In this document: positions 50,517-58,325 of the stretch, one piece after another
How positions within the stretch are numbered: the stretch's first letter is position 1
How the letters are laid out: every line of letters starts with the position of its first letter
Source of the DNA: Rhodothermales bacterium
GTDB taxonomy: Bacteria; Bacteroidota; Rhodothermia; Rhodothermales; JANQRZ01
Length of the DNA: 64,000 nucleotides
Reading direction: 5' to 3'
Assembly: GCA_028284265.1 (NCBI GenBank)
Contig: JANQRZ010000019.1
Coordinates: forward strand, 62,001-126,000
The notes under the pieces: generated by a model
What the model was told of the DNA's origin: nothing
The model's input: the letters and a program-made list of their open reading frames with translations, nothing else
Database searches by the model: none
Translations under genes and position numbers: made by a program

Positions 50517-51551
50517 TTACTCCGTGTCGTGCTCGAACCACTCGGTGCTGCGGCGTGGGCGCGAGGCACCGCTCGTTGCCTCGCCCGACTCTTTCGAGCG
50601 GATGCGGTCGGCGAGGCGGCGGGCGAAGACCTGGGCCGGGTCGTACCCGTAGTGCTGGAGCAGGTGGTTCATCGCAATCACCTCGCAGATGACCGTCACG
50701 TTCTTGCCCGGCACGATGGGGAGCTGCACAAGCGGCAACGGCACGCCAAGAATCTCCTCTGTCGCGTCCACCATCCCAACCCGCGTGTACTCCTTGTCGG
50801 GGTCCCACACCTCCATCGCCACCACCACTTCGACGCGCTTCTGGAACCGGATCGCCCGGATGCCGAACATCGCCCGGACGTCCACGATCCCGAGACCGCG
50901 AATCTCCATGAAGTGCTGCGTCAGTTCCGTCCCCGATCCCATCAAGACGCCCTCGCTTTTCTTCGTCACCACCACCACATCATCCGCCACGAGCCGGTGC
51001 CCGCGCTCCACGAGGTCGAGAGCGACTTCGCTCTTTCCAATGCCGCTCTTGCCGACGAGCAGCAGCCCGACTCCATAGACATCTACGAGCGAACTGTGGA
51101 CGGTCTGTTGCAACGCAAACTGGTCCTCCAGAAAGTCCCGGAGGTGGTGCATGAACTCCGTCGATGGGACCGGCGTCGAGTAGACCGGAATGCCCGCCTC
51201 CGTTGCCATCTGCACAAGCTCGGCGGGTAGCCCGTTGTTCTCCGTCATGAAGAGGCACGGGATATCGAACCGAACGAGGCGACCAAACGCCTCGCGTCGG
51301 GCGTCATCGCTGAGATGGCCGAGGTACTGGCACTCGGTGTTGCCGAGCACTTGAACCCGCTCGTGCGTAAAGAGATCAGTGTACCCGGCCAGCGCAAGCC
51401 CTGGTCGGTTCAGATTGCTCTCGATGACGCTGCGCTCCGAGGCGTCGGCTCCGTTGACCTCGACGACCTCCACCCCAATACGCTCGCGGAGTTGCTCCAC
51501 AAGAAACGCGACGGTGATCGACTCTTTCTGAAACGGCTCTGGCGTTCGCAT
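50517..51551 (-). CDS. hprK: HPr kinase/phosphorylase
   Basis: HprK phosphorylates (ATP-dependent) or dephosphorylates Ser46 of HPr to control sugar uptake and carbon metabolism. The 344-residue product has the N-terminal domain (to about 130) and the kinase domain with Walker A GKSGIGKS, the signature MEIRGLGIVDV and the K-loop stretch typical of the family. Length is slightly above the 310-residue norm because of a C-terminal tail rich in Ser and Arg. It lies 3 nt after moxR on the same strand, in the order fmt, moxR, hprK. No HPr or EI gene is visible, so its partner is elsewhere. In organisms without sugar PTS permeases it may act in other regulation. Confidence 0.95.
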   Translation of the reverse strand: MRTPEPFQKESITVAFLVEQLRERIGVEVVEVNGADASERSVIESNLNRPGLALAGYTDLFTHERVQVLGNTECQYLGHLSDDARREAFGRLVRFDIPCLFMTENNGLPAELVQMATEAGIPVYSTPVPSTEFMHHLRDFLEDQFALQQTVHSSLVDVYGVGLLLVGKSGIGKSEVALDLVERGHRLVADDVVVVTKKSEGVLMGSGTELTQHFMEIRGLGIVDVRAMFGIRAIRFQKRVEVVVAMEVWDPDKEYTRVGMVDATEEILGVPLPLVQLPIVPGKNVTVICEVIAMNHLLQHYGYDPAQVFARRLADRIRSKESGEATSGASRPRRSTEWFEHDTE

Positions 51552-51554
51552 GGG

Positions 51555-52550
51555 CTACGGGACTTCGACGGTGTCGAGCACTTGGCGGACGAGCATCTCC
51601 GACGTGACCTCCTCGGCCTCGGCTTCGTAGGTGACGCTAACCCGGTGGCGGAGCACGTCGAGCGCGACGGCACGCACGTCCTCCGGCGTGACGTAGGCGC
51701 GGCGCTGGAGAAAAGCATGAGCGCGAGCCGCCCGGTTGAGGTAGATCGACGCACGCGGCGACGCGCCGTAGGCGATCAGCCCCTCGGCGTCGGCGAGGCG
51801 GTAGCGCTTCGGCTCTCGGGTGGCGAGGACAAGGTCTACGATGTAGCCCTCCACCCGCTCGTCCACGTAGAGGTCAGCGAGGACCGAGCGAGCCTCCAGA
51901 ATCTGCTTCGGCTCCACGACAGCCTGCGCTTCCGGTACCGAACCGTGCGCGGCCATACGGCGCATGATCTCAAGCTCCTCGTCCCGCGTCGGATAGTCGA
52001 CCACCACCTTCAGCATGAAGCGGTCCAGCTGCGCCTCGGGCAGCGGGTAGGTCCCCTCCTGCTCCACCGGGTTCTGCGTGGCAAGGACGAGAAACGGTTC
52101 CTCCAATGGAAAGGTCGTCTCGCCGATGGTGACCTGCCGCTCCTGCATCGCTTCGAGGAGTGCGCTCTGGACCTTGGCTGGGGCGCGGTTGATCTCATCG
52201 GCGAGAATGAGGTTGGCGAAGATGGGGCCTTTCTTGATGAAGAAGTCGGCCTCCTGCTGATTGTAGACAAGCGTGCCGAGAAGGTCGGCCGGGAGGAGGT
52301 CGGGCGTGAACTGGATGCGCTGGAAACTCGCCGAGATGGCTCGCGAGAGCGTCGAGACGGTCAGCGTTTTGGCGAGGCCGGGGACGCCTTCGAGCAGGAC
52401 GTGCCCGCCGCTGAGTAGCCCGATCATCAGGCGCTCGATCAGTTCGTGCTGACCGACGACCACCCGGTGTACCTCGGCCACAAGCGATTCGACGAACGCA
52501 CTCTCGCGCTCGATCAGTTCGGAGAGCTCGGTGATTTCTGTTTCAGTCAT
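51555..52550 (-). CDS. moxR: MoxR-family AAA+ ATPase
   Basis: The 331-residue AAA+ chaperone has Walker A in LLEGVPGLAKTL, Walker B in LADEINRAPAKVQ and the sensor ATQNPVEQEGTYPLPEAQLDRF that is characteristic of MoxR proteins. These usually work with von Willebrand factor A-domain proteins to insert metals or activate enzymes. No VWA gene lies next to it here, which is unusual, because the pair usually adjoin a DUF58 and VWA set. It sits between fmt and hprK with a 3-nt gap to hprK. Motifs are complete. Confidence 0.94.
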   Translation of the reverse strand: MTETEITELSELIERESAFVESLVAEVHRVVVGQHELIERLMIGLLSGGHVLLEGVPGLAKTLTVSTLSRAISASFQRIQFTPDLLPADLLGTLVYNQQEADFFIKKGPIFANLILADEINRAPAKVQSALLEAMQERQVTIGETTFPLEEPFLVLATQNPVEQEGTYPLPEAQLDRFMLKVVVDYPTRDEELEIMRRMAAHGSVPEAQAVVEPKQILEARSVLADLYVDERVEGYIVDLVLATREPKRYRLADAEGLIAYGASPRASIYLNRAARAHAFLQRRAYVTPEDVRAVALDVLRHRVSVTYEAEAEEVTSEMLVRQVLDTVEVP

Positions 52551-52555
52551 TTCGC

Positions 52556-52579
52556 CTGTCCCTTGTCATTCGTCACTAT
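52556..52579. repeat. Short 7-nt periodic spacer between fmt and moxR
   Basis: GTC recurs at 7-nt spacing (gtccctt, gtcattc, gtcacta) between the fmt stop and the moxR start, similar to the spacer at 7188. Confidence 0.5.
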
Positions 52580-53520
52580 CCCAACCGGTCGCCGGGACGG
52601 AAGCTATACCCCCGCAGAAACTCCTCGGCACTCATCTTGGATTTACCCTCACGTTGGACCTCCAGCACCTGGACGGCTCGCTCGCCACACGCGATGACGA
52701 GGGACTCACCCTCGGCCTCGATCACTTCGCCCGACTCGCCTGCACCCTTAGCCGGGCGCGTCCGGTAGATTTTCAGGAGCGTGTCGCCGTGCTTGGTCCA
52801 TGCCGCCGGATAGGGCGAGAGGCCGCGCACATGATCGTGTACTGCTTTCGCTGACTTCGACCAGTCGATCTCGGTGTCCTCCTTGAACAGCTTGGGCGCG
52901 TAGCTGACACGGCTATCGTCCTGCTTCAGCGCTTCGGCTGTACCCGAGGCCAGATGCTCGGCAGTTTCCACGACGACCTCAGCCCCTAGCACCGCAAGGC
53001 GGTCATGCAGTTCGCCCGCCGTCTCGTCCGGCCCGATCCCGATGCGCCGCATCAAGAGGGTGTCACCCGTATCGACTTTCGGCTGGAGGAGGAACGTTGT
53101 CACGCCAGTCTCAATCTCACCTGCCATAATCGCCCGGTTGATCGGAGCCGCGCCCCGGTACTGCGGCAGGAGCGAGGCGTGGAGATTGAAGGCCCCTTGC
53201 CGGGCGATTCCATAGACCTCGGGCGGCAGGATGCGAAATGCGACGACTGCAATTATGTCCGGCTCCAGCGCTTCGAGCGCCTCAGCGAACGACGGATCGC
53301 GCAGGTCTTCGGGCTGCAATACGTCGAGGCCGTGCCGCTCGGCGGCACGCTTCACGGCAGAGGGCTGCACCTGCTGCCCCCGTCCTCGTGCCCGATCCGG
53401 CACCGTCACAACGGCCACCGGCACCATCCCTGCCCCCACAAGCGCGTCAAGCGACGGCACGGCAAACTCGGGCGTACCCATGAAAACGAGTCGGGGTTGG
53501 GGAATCGGAGAGTCCGGCAT
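52576..53520 (-). CDS. fmt: Methionyl-tRNA formyltransferase
   Basis: Fmt formylates initiator Met-tRNA with 10-formyltetrahydrofolate. The 314-residue product from the ATG at 53520 has VFMGTPEFAVPSL, the catalytic NLHASLLPQYRGAAPI loop and GETGVTTF-type segment (ETGVTTFLL), and the C-terminal tRNA-binding domain (ALQVLEVQREGKSKMSAEEFL-like end). An upstream in-frame codon would add 10 residues without features. It heads the fmt-moxR-hprK set. A partial periodic repeat occupies the gap to moxR. Confidence 0.95.
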   Translation of the reverse strand: MPDSPIPQPRLVFMGTPEFAVPSLDALVGAGMVPVAVVTVPDRARGRGQQVQPSAVKRAAERHGLDVLQPEDLRDPSFAEALEALEPDIIAVVAFRILPPEVYGIARQGAFNLHASLLPQYRGAAPINRAIMAGEIETGVTTFLLQPKVDTGDTLLMRRIGIGPDETAGELHDRLAVLGAEVVVETAEHLASGTAEALKQDDSRVSYAPKLFKEDTEIDWSKSAKAVHDHVRGLSPYPAAWTKHGDTLLKIYRTRPAKGAGESGEVIEAEGESLVIACGERAVQVLEVQREGKSKMSAEEFLRGYSFRPGDRLG

Positions 53521-53544
53521 GGGGCGACGTGGAGCGGTGGGCAG

Positions 53545-53590
53545 GACCAAAAATAAGCCCCGCGCCGGTCAACAGCGCGAGGCTTGAGAA
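53545..53590 (-). terminator. Terminator of the GWxTD gene
   Basis: An 11-bp stem with one mismatch (53555-53565 with 53575-53585) is followed on the minus strand by TTATTTTTG, a good U-tract, 25 nt past the stop. Confidence 0.85.
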
Positions 53591-53609
53591 TCAAGGGAGA
53601 TCCGACTCG

Positions 53610-54941
53610 CTACATCCTCGTTCGCTCGTCCCAGATCGGCACAAGGAGTTCGAAGTCGCCGAAGCCAGTATCGTCTACGAAGATGAAGCGACGGCCGATG
53701 CGGTTGTAGTACCACACTTGATAAGGCTTATCGCCGTAGCTGAACGGGTGGCGCTCCACGAAGTCCGGCTCGCCGAAGCGGATGAAGACCTCGCCCCGAT
53801 CCGTGTTCCAGCCGTTGTCCTCGAAGCGCCCGTAGTTGCGGTTGGCGAACGAGACGCGGAAGTAGTACTCCTCCATGCGCTCGTTGCGGCGTGTGCCGGG
53901 CGTGGGGTCGCGCTTCTCCCAGAAGCTCTGGAACGCATTGAACTGCTCCTCGGGCGTGGTGGCGTTTCGCATCGCCCGGAGGTCGCGGTCCTTCGCGATG
54001 TAGCGGAGTTGGGCGATGGCACTCTCGATGTCGGAGATCTGCTCGTCCAGCCCCATCCAGCGAACGGTAAAGTCCTTCGACGCAGCGGCCACCACTACTC
54101 CGGCTTCGGTTTCGAGCCGGACGTTGAACACATATTCGCCCGAGCCGAACGGATCGGTCTCGAGCGTGAGAGTGGCAGGGTTGCGGCCCGACTGGACGGT
54201 GAGCGTTTCGGTAGTTCGGAAGTCTGGGTCCTCCTCCTCCGATTCCTTCGTCGGAAGGCCGAGGAGTGGGCGCAGGATCTCGGGACGGCGACGCTCGCGG
54301 TTCTGCTTGAGCACCTCATAGTGTACACGCAGGCGCTGTGTCTGGTCCGCGTAGATCTCGTAGAACAGGGTAAAATCGTCGCGGTCCGTCCCGATAGCGT
54401 TGGAGACGTTCGGGAAGATGACCTGCTGGCCGACATCATAGCGATCCGCGAGGAGGAGGTCGCTCATTGACACCGGATCGTCGAAGGCGCGGACGGCAAG
54501 CGGAAGCTCACGGGTGAACGTCCGGTTGGAGGCCGCGTCCTCAATCTGCACTTCGAGGGCGTAGGAGCCGGGCGCGAGGCGAAGCGACTGCGTGGCGTAG
54601 TCGTAGAGCGTGTCAGCCTGCGTGACGTCGTAGTCGGGAGCCTCGACGGTGCGGTCCCACATCCGGCTGCGGACGAGGCCCTGCACCTTGCCCTCGTCAT
54701 CCGTCCGATAGACATCCACAGAAACACTGTACTGGGCATCGAAGCCGTCGTCTTGGCTCAGGAAGCGGAGGCTCTGATACGGCACCTTGGTATAAACATC
54801 GAGACGGGTCTCGGTCCCGCCGTCTCCTCGTACACTGACGGCGTCCACGTCAAACTCAGGCTGATAAGCGACTTGGGCGATGGCACTCGCTGCGGTCCAG
54901 CAGAGGGCAACGAGACTCAAACCCAGCGCGAGACCGCGCAT
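53610..54941 (-). CDS. GWxTD domain-containing exported protein
   Basis: The 443-residue protein has a signal peptide (start at 54941: MRGLALGLSLVALCWTAASA). The C-terminal third holds the GWxTD signature (NGWNTDRGEVFIRFGEPD) embedded in the family stretch FWEKRDPTPGTRRNE ... YQVWYYN. The middle is a beta-rich region with several DxxYD-like segments. The family is frequent in Rhodothermota, Acidobacteria and Bacteroidota; its function is unknown. A two-residue start difference (11 residues longer) is possible. It is monocistronic, flanked by a terminator and a hairpin region. Confidence 0.9.
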   Translation of the reverse strand: MRGLALGLSLVALCWTAASAIAQVAYQPEFDVDAVSVRGDGGTETRLDVYTKVPYQSLRFLSQDDGFDAQYSVSVDVYRTDDEGKVQGLVRSRMWDRTVEAPDYDVTQADTLYDYATQSLRLAPGSYALEVQIEDAASNRTFTRELPLAVRAFDDPVSMSDLLLADRYDVGQQVIFPNVSNAIGTDRDDFTLFYEIYADQTQRLRVHYEVLKQNRERRRPEILRPLLGLPTKESEEEDPDFRTTETLTVQSGRNPATLTLETDPFGSGEYVFNVRLETEAGVVVAAASKDFTVRWMGLDEQISDIESAIAQLRYIAKDRDLRAMRNATTPEEQFNAFQSFWEKRDPTPGTRRNERMEEYYFRVSFANRNYGRFEDNGWNTDRGEVFIRFGEPDFVERHPFSYGDKPYQVWYYNRIGRRFIFVDDTGFGDFELLVPIWDERTRM

Positions 54942-55065
54942 GAGGTTTCGTTGGTGTGTGGCAAAGCAACCCATAGGCTCCGGCCTCTGTTCGGCTTTTC
55001 TGGATCGCCGACGACTCCTATCGCCAGCGATCTCTATCGCTTATGATACGCGCTCAAGTGAGTTC

Positions 55066-55105
55066 CGCAAAGCCCTGCTGCTCATCTGCGGCGAGCGGCT
55101 TTGCG
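55066..55105. repeat. Inverted repeat downstream of ftsY
   Basis: CGCAAAGCC (55066-55074) and GGCTTTGCG (55097-55105) form a perfect 9-bp stem with a 22-nt loop, about 120 nt past the ftsY stop. No U-tract follows on the minus strand, so it may be an operator of the GWxTD gene instead. Confidence 0.4.
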
Positions 55106-55222
55106 TTACGATAAATATGCGAACGGGGGCGCGAAAAACAAAGCGAGAGCACGTCCTACCGTCCCCCTGTCGCGCCGAACGGTTGCAGATGCCCTCCGAA
55201 CGGATGGGTTCGGGCAAGCACA

Positions 55223-56176
55223 CTAGTCGAACAGCGCAGCGACAAACGCAGGACGGTCAAAGATCTGGAGATCGTCGATGCCCTCGCCGACCCCGATATA
55301 CTTTACGGGAATCTGGAACTCGTTGGAAATGCCAATCACAATGCCCCCCTTCGCTGTCCCATCCAGCTTGGTGAGCACGAGGCCGGTCACATCCACGCTC
55401 TTGGTGAACTCCTCGGCCTGACGGAGCGCATTCTGGCCGGTCGAGGCATCGAGGACGAGCAGCACCTCGTGGGGCGCGCCGGGCACTTGCCGGTCCATGA
55501 TGCGCTTAATCTTGCTCAACTCGTCCATCAGCCCACCTTTCGTGTGCAGGCGTCCCGCTGTGTCGATGAGCACGACCTCGGAGCCACGCGAGTTGGCCGC
55601 AGCGAGCGTGTCGAAGGCGACGGCAGCGGGATCGGCCCCGTGGTGCTGCCTGACAATCGGGACGCCCGCTCGCTCGGACCAGATTTCGAGCTGCTCGGCG
55701 GCGGCGGCACGAAACGTGTCGGCAGCGCCAAGAAGAACCGACTTGCCTGCCTCCTTGTAGCGGTTGGCGATCTTACCAATCGAGGTGGTCTTCCCGACGC
55801 CGTTGACACCGACCACCATCACGACGTGCGGATGGTTTGGGAGCGGCGCGCTGAAATCCGCCGGACGGTCCGGAGCCGTGGCAAGGAGCAGGTCGGCGAT
55901 CTCCTCGCGGATGATGCCGTTGAGGTCGTTCGTGGAGACGTACTTATCGCGCGCCACGCGGGCCTCGATCCGGTGAATAATGTCCACCGTCGTCTTGACG
56001 CCCACATCGCTCGTGACGAGGATTTCTTCGAGGTTATCGAGGACCTCTTCATCCACCTCATCCTTCCCGGCGACGGCGCGGGTGAGCTTGCCGAAGAAAC
56101 TAGTGCGCGTCTTTTCGAGGCCTTCTTCGAGGCGCTCTTGTTCTTTCTCTTTCTTGCCGAAGCCAAACAGGGCCAT
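55223..56176 (-). CDS. ftsY: Signal recognition particle receptor FtsY
   Basis: FtsY docks ribosome-nascent chain-SRP complexes at the inner membrane for co-translational insertion. The 317-residue GTPase has the SRP NG fold: the N helices (to about 100), G1 GVNGVGKTTSI, the DTFRAAAAEQLE region, DTAGR, TKLDGTAKGG and the end of the GDDLQIF-type closure. It lacks the long acidic A domain of E. coli, as in many Bacteroidota. Start MALFGFGKKEKEQER fits a membrane-binding amphipathic helix. It is 47 nt downstream of pgsA, the gap being an 8-nt repeat. Confidence 0.96.
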   Translation of the reverse strand: MALFGFGKKEKEQERLEEGLEKTRTSFFGKLTRAVAGKDEVDEEVLDNLEEILVTSDVGVKTTVDIIHRIEARVARDKYVSTNDLNGIIREEIADLLLATAPDRPADFSAPLPNHPHVVMVVGVNGVGKTTSIGKIANRYKEAGKSVLLGAADTFRAAAAEQLEIWSERAGVPIVRQHHGADPAAVAFDTLAAANSRGSEVVLIDTAGRLHTKGGLMDELSKIKRIMDRQVPGAPHEVLLVLDASTGQNALRQAEEFTKSVDVTGLVLTKLDGTAKGGIVIGISNEFQIPVKYIGVGEGIDDLQIFDRPAFVAALFD

Positions 56177-56180
56177 GCGT

Positions 56181-56218
56181 ATTGGGCGATTGAGTGATGT
56201 ACTGATTGGGTGATTAGG
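56181..56218. repeat. Tandem 8-nt repeat between pgsA-like and ftsY genes
   Basis: attgggcg, attgagtg, atgtactg, attgggtg and attagg follow each other without gaps on the plus strand, with strictly conserved at starts and g at position 8. The array begins 4 nt from the ftsY start codon, read on the minus strand as CAAT-rich units. Confidence 0.85.
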
Positions 56219-56223
56219 AGCAC

Positions 56224-56898
56224 CTAGCTGGTAACACCGTCCTCTTCCTGAACGTTTTCGGGTAGGCGTTCGGTGACGATGCGGTCACGGTCGTCCACGG
56301 GCACCGCCGGGCCGAGGCGCATGACGAGGGCGAAGCGGTGGAGATAACGAACGAGCGAATAGGCCAACAGCACGGTCGTCGTCCAGATGCAGGCCATGAG
56401 CACGGGCAGGTCGGCGCGCATGAGGGCCGCGAGGATGGTGATGGCGAGCGCCGTCACAGCGACCTTGCCGCTCCACAGGCTCATCATCACATAACCGAGT
56501 TTCCGCGTCTGGATCAGTCCGCCCACGGCAATCACCGTGTCGCGCAGGATCACGCAGGCGACAAACCACACCGGCAGCGCCGGACCCAACTCCGCCGGAC
56601 GAAGCACGAGCGCGAGCGTGACGGCAGCGGCCGCGAGCTTGTCGGCGGTCGGATCGAGCACCTTACCCCACTCGGAAACCGTCCCGCTCCAGCGGGCGAT
56701 CTTCCCGTCCAGAAAGTCCGTGGCGATGGCGAAGAGGATCAGTCCCATGATCCACCCAAACGACTCGCCCCGGTAGACCAGCACTGCGATGGGTCCGATA
56801 AGGGCCGCTCGGAAGAGCGTCAGCACATTGGCTGCCGTCCAGAACCGTCCGAGGTCTGGAAAGCCGGTGCGCGTGGTTGGGGGCGAAGAAACGGACAT
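56224..56898 (-). CDS. pgsA: CDP-alcohol phosphatidyltransferase (PgsA-like)
   Basis: The 224-residue integral membrane protein catalyses transfer of a phosphatidyl group from CDP-diacylglycerol to an alcohol, probably glycerol-3-phosphate (phosphatidylglycerophosphate synthase). The full CDP-alcohol motif is present: DFLDGKIARWSGTVSEWGK followed by LDPTADK, and there are about six membrane helices. The substrate is inferred from resemblance; other CDP-alcohol enzymes share the motif. The ATG at 56898 is chosen over an upstream in-frame codon that would add 36 atypical residues. Divergent from the glycosyltransferase gene at 57072, and followed by ftsY. Confidence 0.85.
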   Translation of the reverse strand: MSVSSPPTTRTGFPDLGRFWTAANVLTLFRAALIGPIAVLVYRGESFGWIMGLILFAIATDFLDGKIARWSGTVSEWGKVLDPTADKLAAAAVTLALVLRPAELGPALPVWFVACVILRDTVIAVGGLIQTRKLGYVMMSLWSGKVAVTALAITILAALMRADLPVLMACIWTTTVLLAYSLVRYLHRFALVMRLGPAVPVDDRDRIVTERLPENVQEEDGVTS

Positions 56899-57071
56899 AC
56901 CAAGCAGGACGAGGAAGCGTGTGCAAAGATACGGTGTCGCGGAGCCTACCCTGTGGAGCCGAGGCAACGGCTGGGCCGAATCAGACACGTTATTCGCTAA
57001 ACCCACAGGGCCGGAACGCCACGCCCTACGGCCCGAACCCGTACGTTCTGCGTTCCACCTTCCGTGCTGTC

Positions 57072-58157
57072 ATGCTCCTCCTCTTCGCTGTTGCCCTCGC
57101 CGTCCAAGTCGGCTGCTGGCTCCTGCTCGGCGTCGGATTTCGGCGGGCGCGTCGGCAGGCGTCGGAAACGCAGGCACCGACGCTGGCAGACTGGCGCTAC
57201 ATCTCCGTCATCGTCGCGGCGCGAAACGAAGAGAGCAACCTGCCTGATCTGCTGGCTGCCCTCGAAGCACAGTCGCACCCTGCCTTTGAAGCCATCATCG
57301 TGGACGATGCGTCGGACGACGCGACGACAGCGGTCGTCGAAGACCTCGCCGCACGGGATGAGCGATTCCGACTCGTGCAAGTGACCGAACCTCAGGACCC
57401 GAGGAAGAAGCACGCCCTCACGCTCGGTATCGCTGCTGCCCACCACGATCACCTCGCCTTCACCGACGCCGACTGCACGCCGCCCCCCGACTGGCTCGCC
57501 CGACTCGTTGCCCACCACGCCGCCGCACCCGACGCGGTGCTCATCGGCTACGGGCCGTACCGCCAGCGGCCCGGTACCCTCAACGCCTTCGTGCGCTACG
57601 AGACGCTTGTGACAGCGCTGATGACGGCAGCGGCAGTCGGACTCGGCAAGCCCTACATGGCCGTCGGGCGCAACTTCAGCTATCCTACCTCTGTGTTCGA
57701 GCAGATCGGCGGGTTCGCGCACTCGATGCAGTCACTCTCGGGCGACGACGACCTGCTCGTGCAGGAGGCGCACCGCCACGGCATCCCGGTTCGCTACGTG
57801 TTCGACCCGGCTTCGTTCGTGCCGAGCGAGGCTCCTTCGACGTGGCGGCAGTGGGTGCGGCAGAAGCTCCGCCACACGTCAGCGGGAGCCTTCTACGACC
57901 GAGGCATACAGGCTGTCCTCGCGGTCTTCCACGCCTCCAATCTCCTCGTCTGGCTCGCCCCACTGGTTCTCGGCTGGACCGGCGCGGGTCTGCTCGCGGC
58001 GCGGTTCCTCGTCCAGCGCGTCGTACTCCGCGATGCCGTCCATACCTTTGACGAAACCAACCTCTTGCTCGCGCAGCCGCTGCTCGATGTGGGCTACGTC
58101 CTCTACAACACACTCGTCGCCCCGCTCGGCACGCTGCTGACGCCGAAGCGGTGGTGA
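57072..58157 (+). CDS. Membrane glycosyltransferase, GT2 family
   Basis: The 361-residue protein has an N-terminal membrane segment (LLLFAVALAVQVGCWLLLG), a GT-A domain with SVIVAARNEESNLP, the acidic motifs VDDASDD, FTDADC and GDDDLLVQEA, and a KLRH segment resembling the RxxRW-type acceptor region. Two or three membrane helices lie at the C-terminus (about 280-350). It probably elongates or attaches a sugar to a lipid-linked or surface glycan; donor and acceptor cannot be told. The ATG at 57072 matches the start of the membrane segment; upstream frames are rejected. It is followed by a CNT transporter on the same strand, 168 nt away, after a dyad. Confidence 0.85.
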   Translation: MLLLFAVALAVQVGCWLLLGVGFRRARRQASETQAPTLADWRYISVIVAARNEESNLPDLLAALEAQSHPAFEAIIVDDASDDATTAVVEDLAARDERFRLVQVTEPQDPRKKHALTLGIAAAHHDHLAFTDADCTPPPDWLARLVAHHAAAPDAVLIGYGPYRQRPGTLNAFVRYETLVTALMTAAAVGLGKPYMAVGRNFSYPTSVFEQIGGFAHSMQSLSGDDDLLVQEAHRHGIPVRYVFDPASFVPSEAPSTWRQWVRQKLRHTSAGAFYDRGIQAVLAVFHASNLLVWLAPLVLGWTGAGLLAARFLVQRVVLRDAVHTFDETNLLLAQPLLDVGYVLYNTLVAPLGTLLTPKRW

Positions 58158-58225
58158 TTACTCGATGCGGACGAGGCCAACGACGTGGGAAGCAGCAGTA
58201 CGAGGCGGTAGGCGCGCACGAATCC

Positions 58226-58266
58226 GCCCCGTGGGAATATCTTGGCACGGCCCGCTCCCACGGGGC
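58226..58266. promoter_or_regulatory. Inverted repeat around a possible promoter before the CNT gene
   Basis: GCCCCGTGGGA (58226-58236) is mirrored by TCCCACGGGGC (58256-58266), a perfect 11-bp dyad with a 19-nt spacer that includes a TATCTTGG element. A further imperfect copy of the CCGCTCCCAC stretch lies 41 nt downstream. It could bind a repressor over the promoter or form a hairpin in the leader. Confidence 0.45.
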
Positions 58267-58325
58267 CGCTCTGTATGGGGCCTCGCCCCGCTCCCACTGG
58301 GCTACGCGCCCCATTCCTCGTCTGC

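Noticed and set aside
56877-57071. N-terminal extension of the glycosyltransferase
   Set aside because: It overlaps the divergent pgsA-like start region and adds a Pro/Arg/Gly-rich leader without features.
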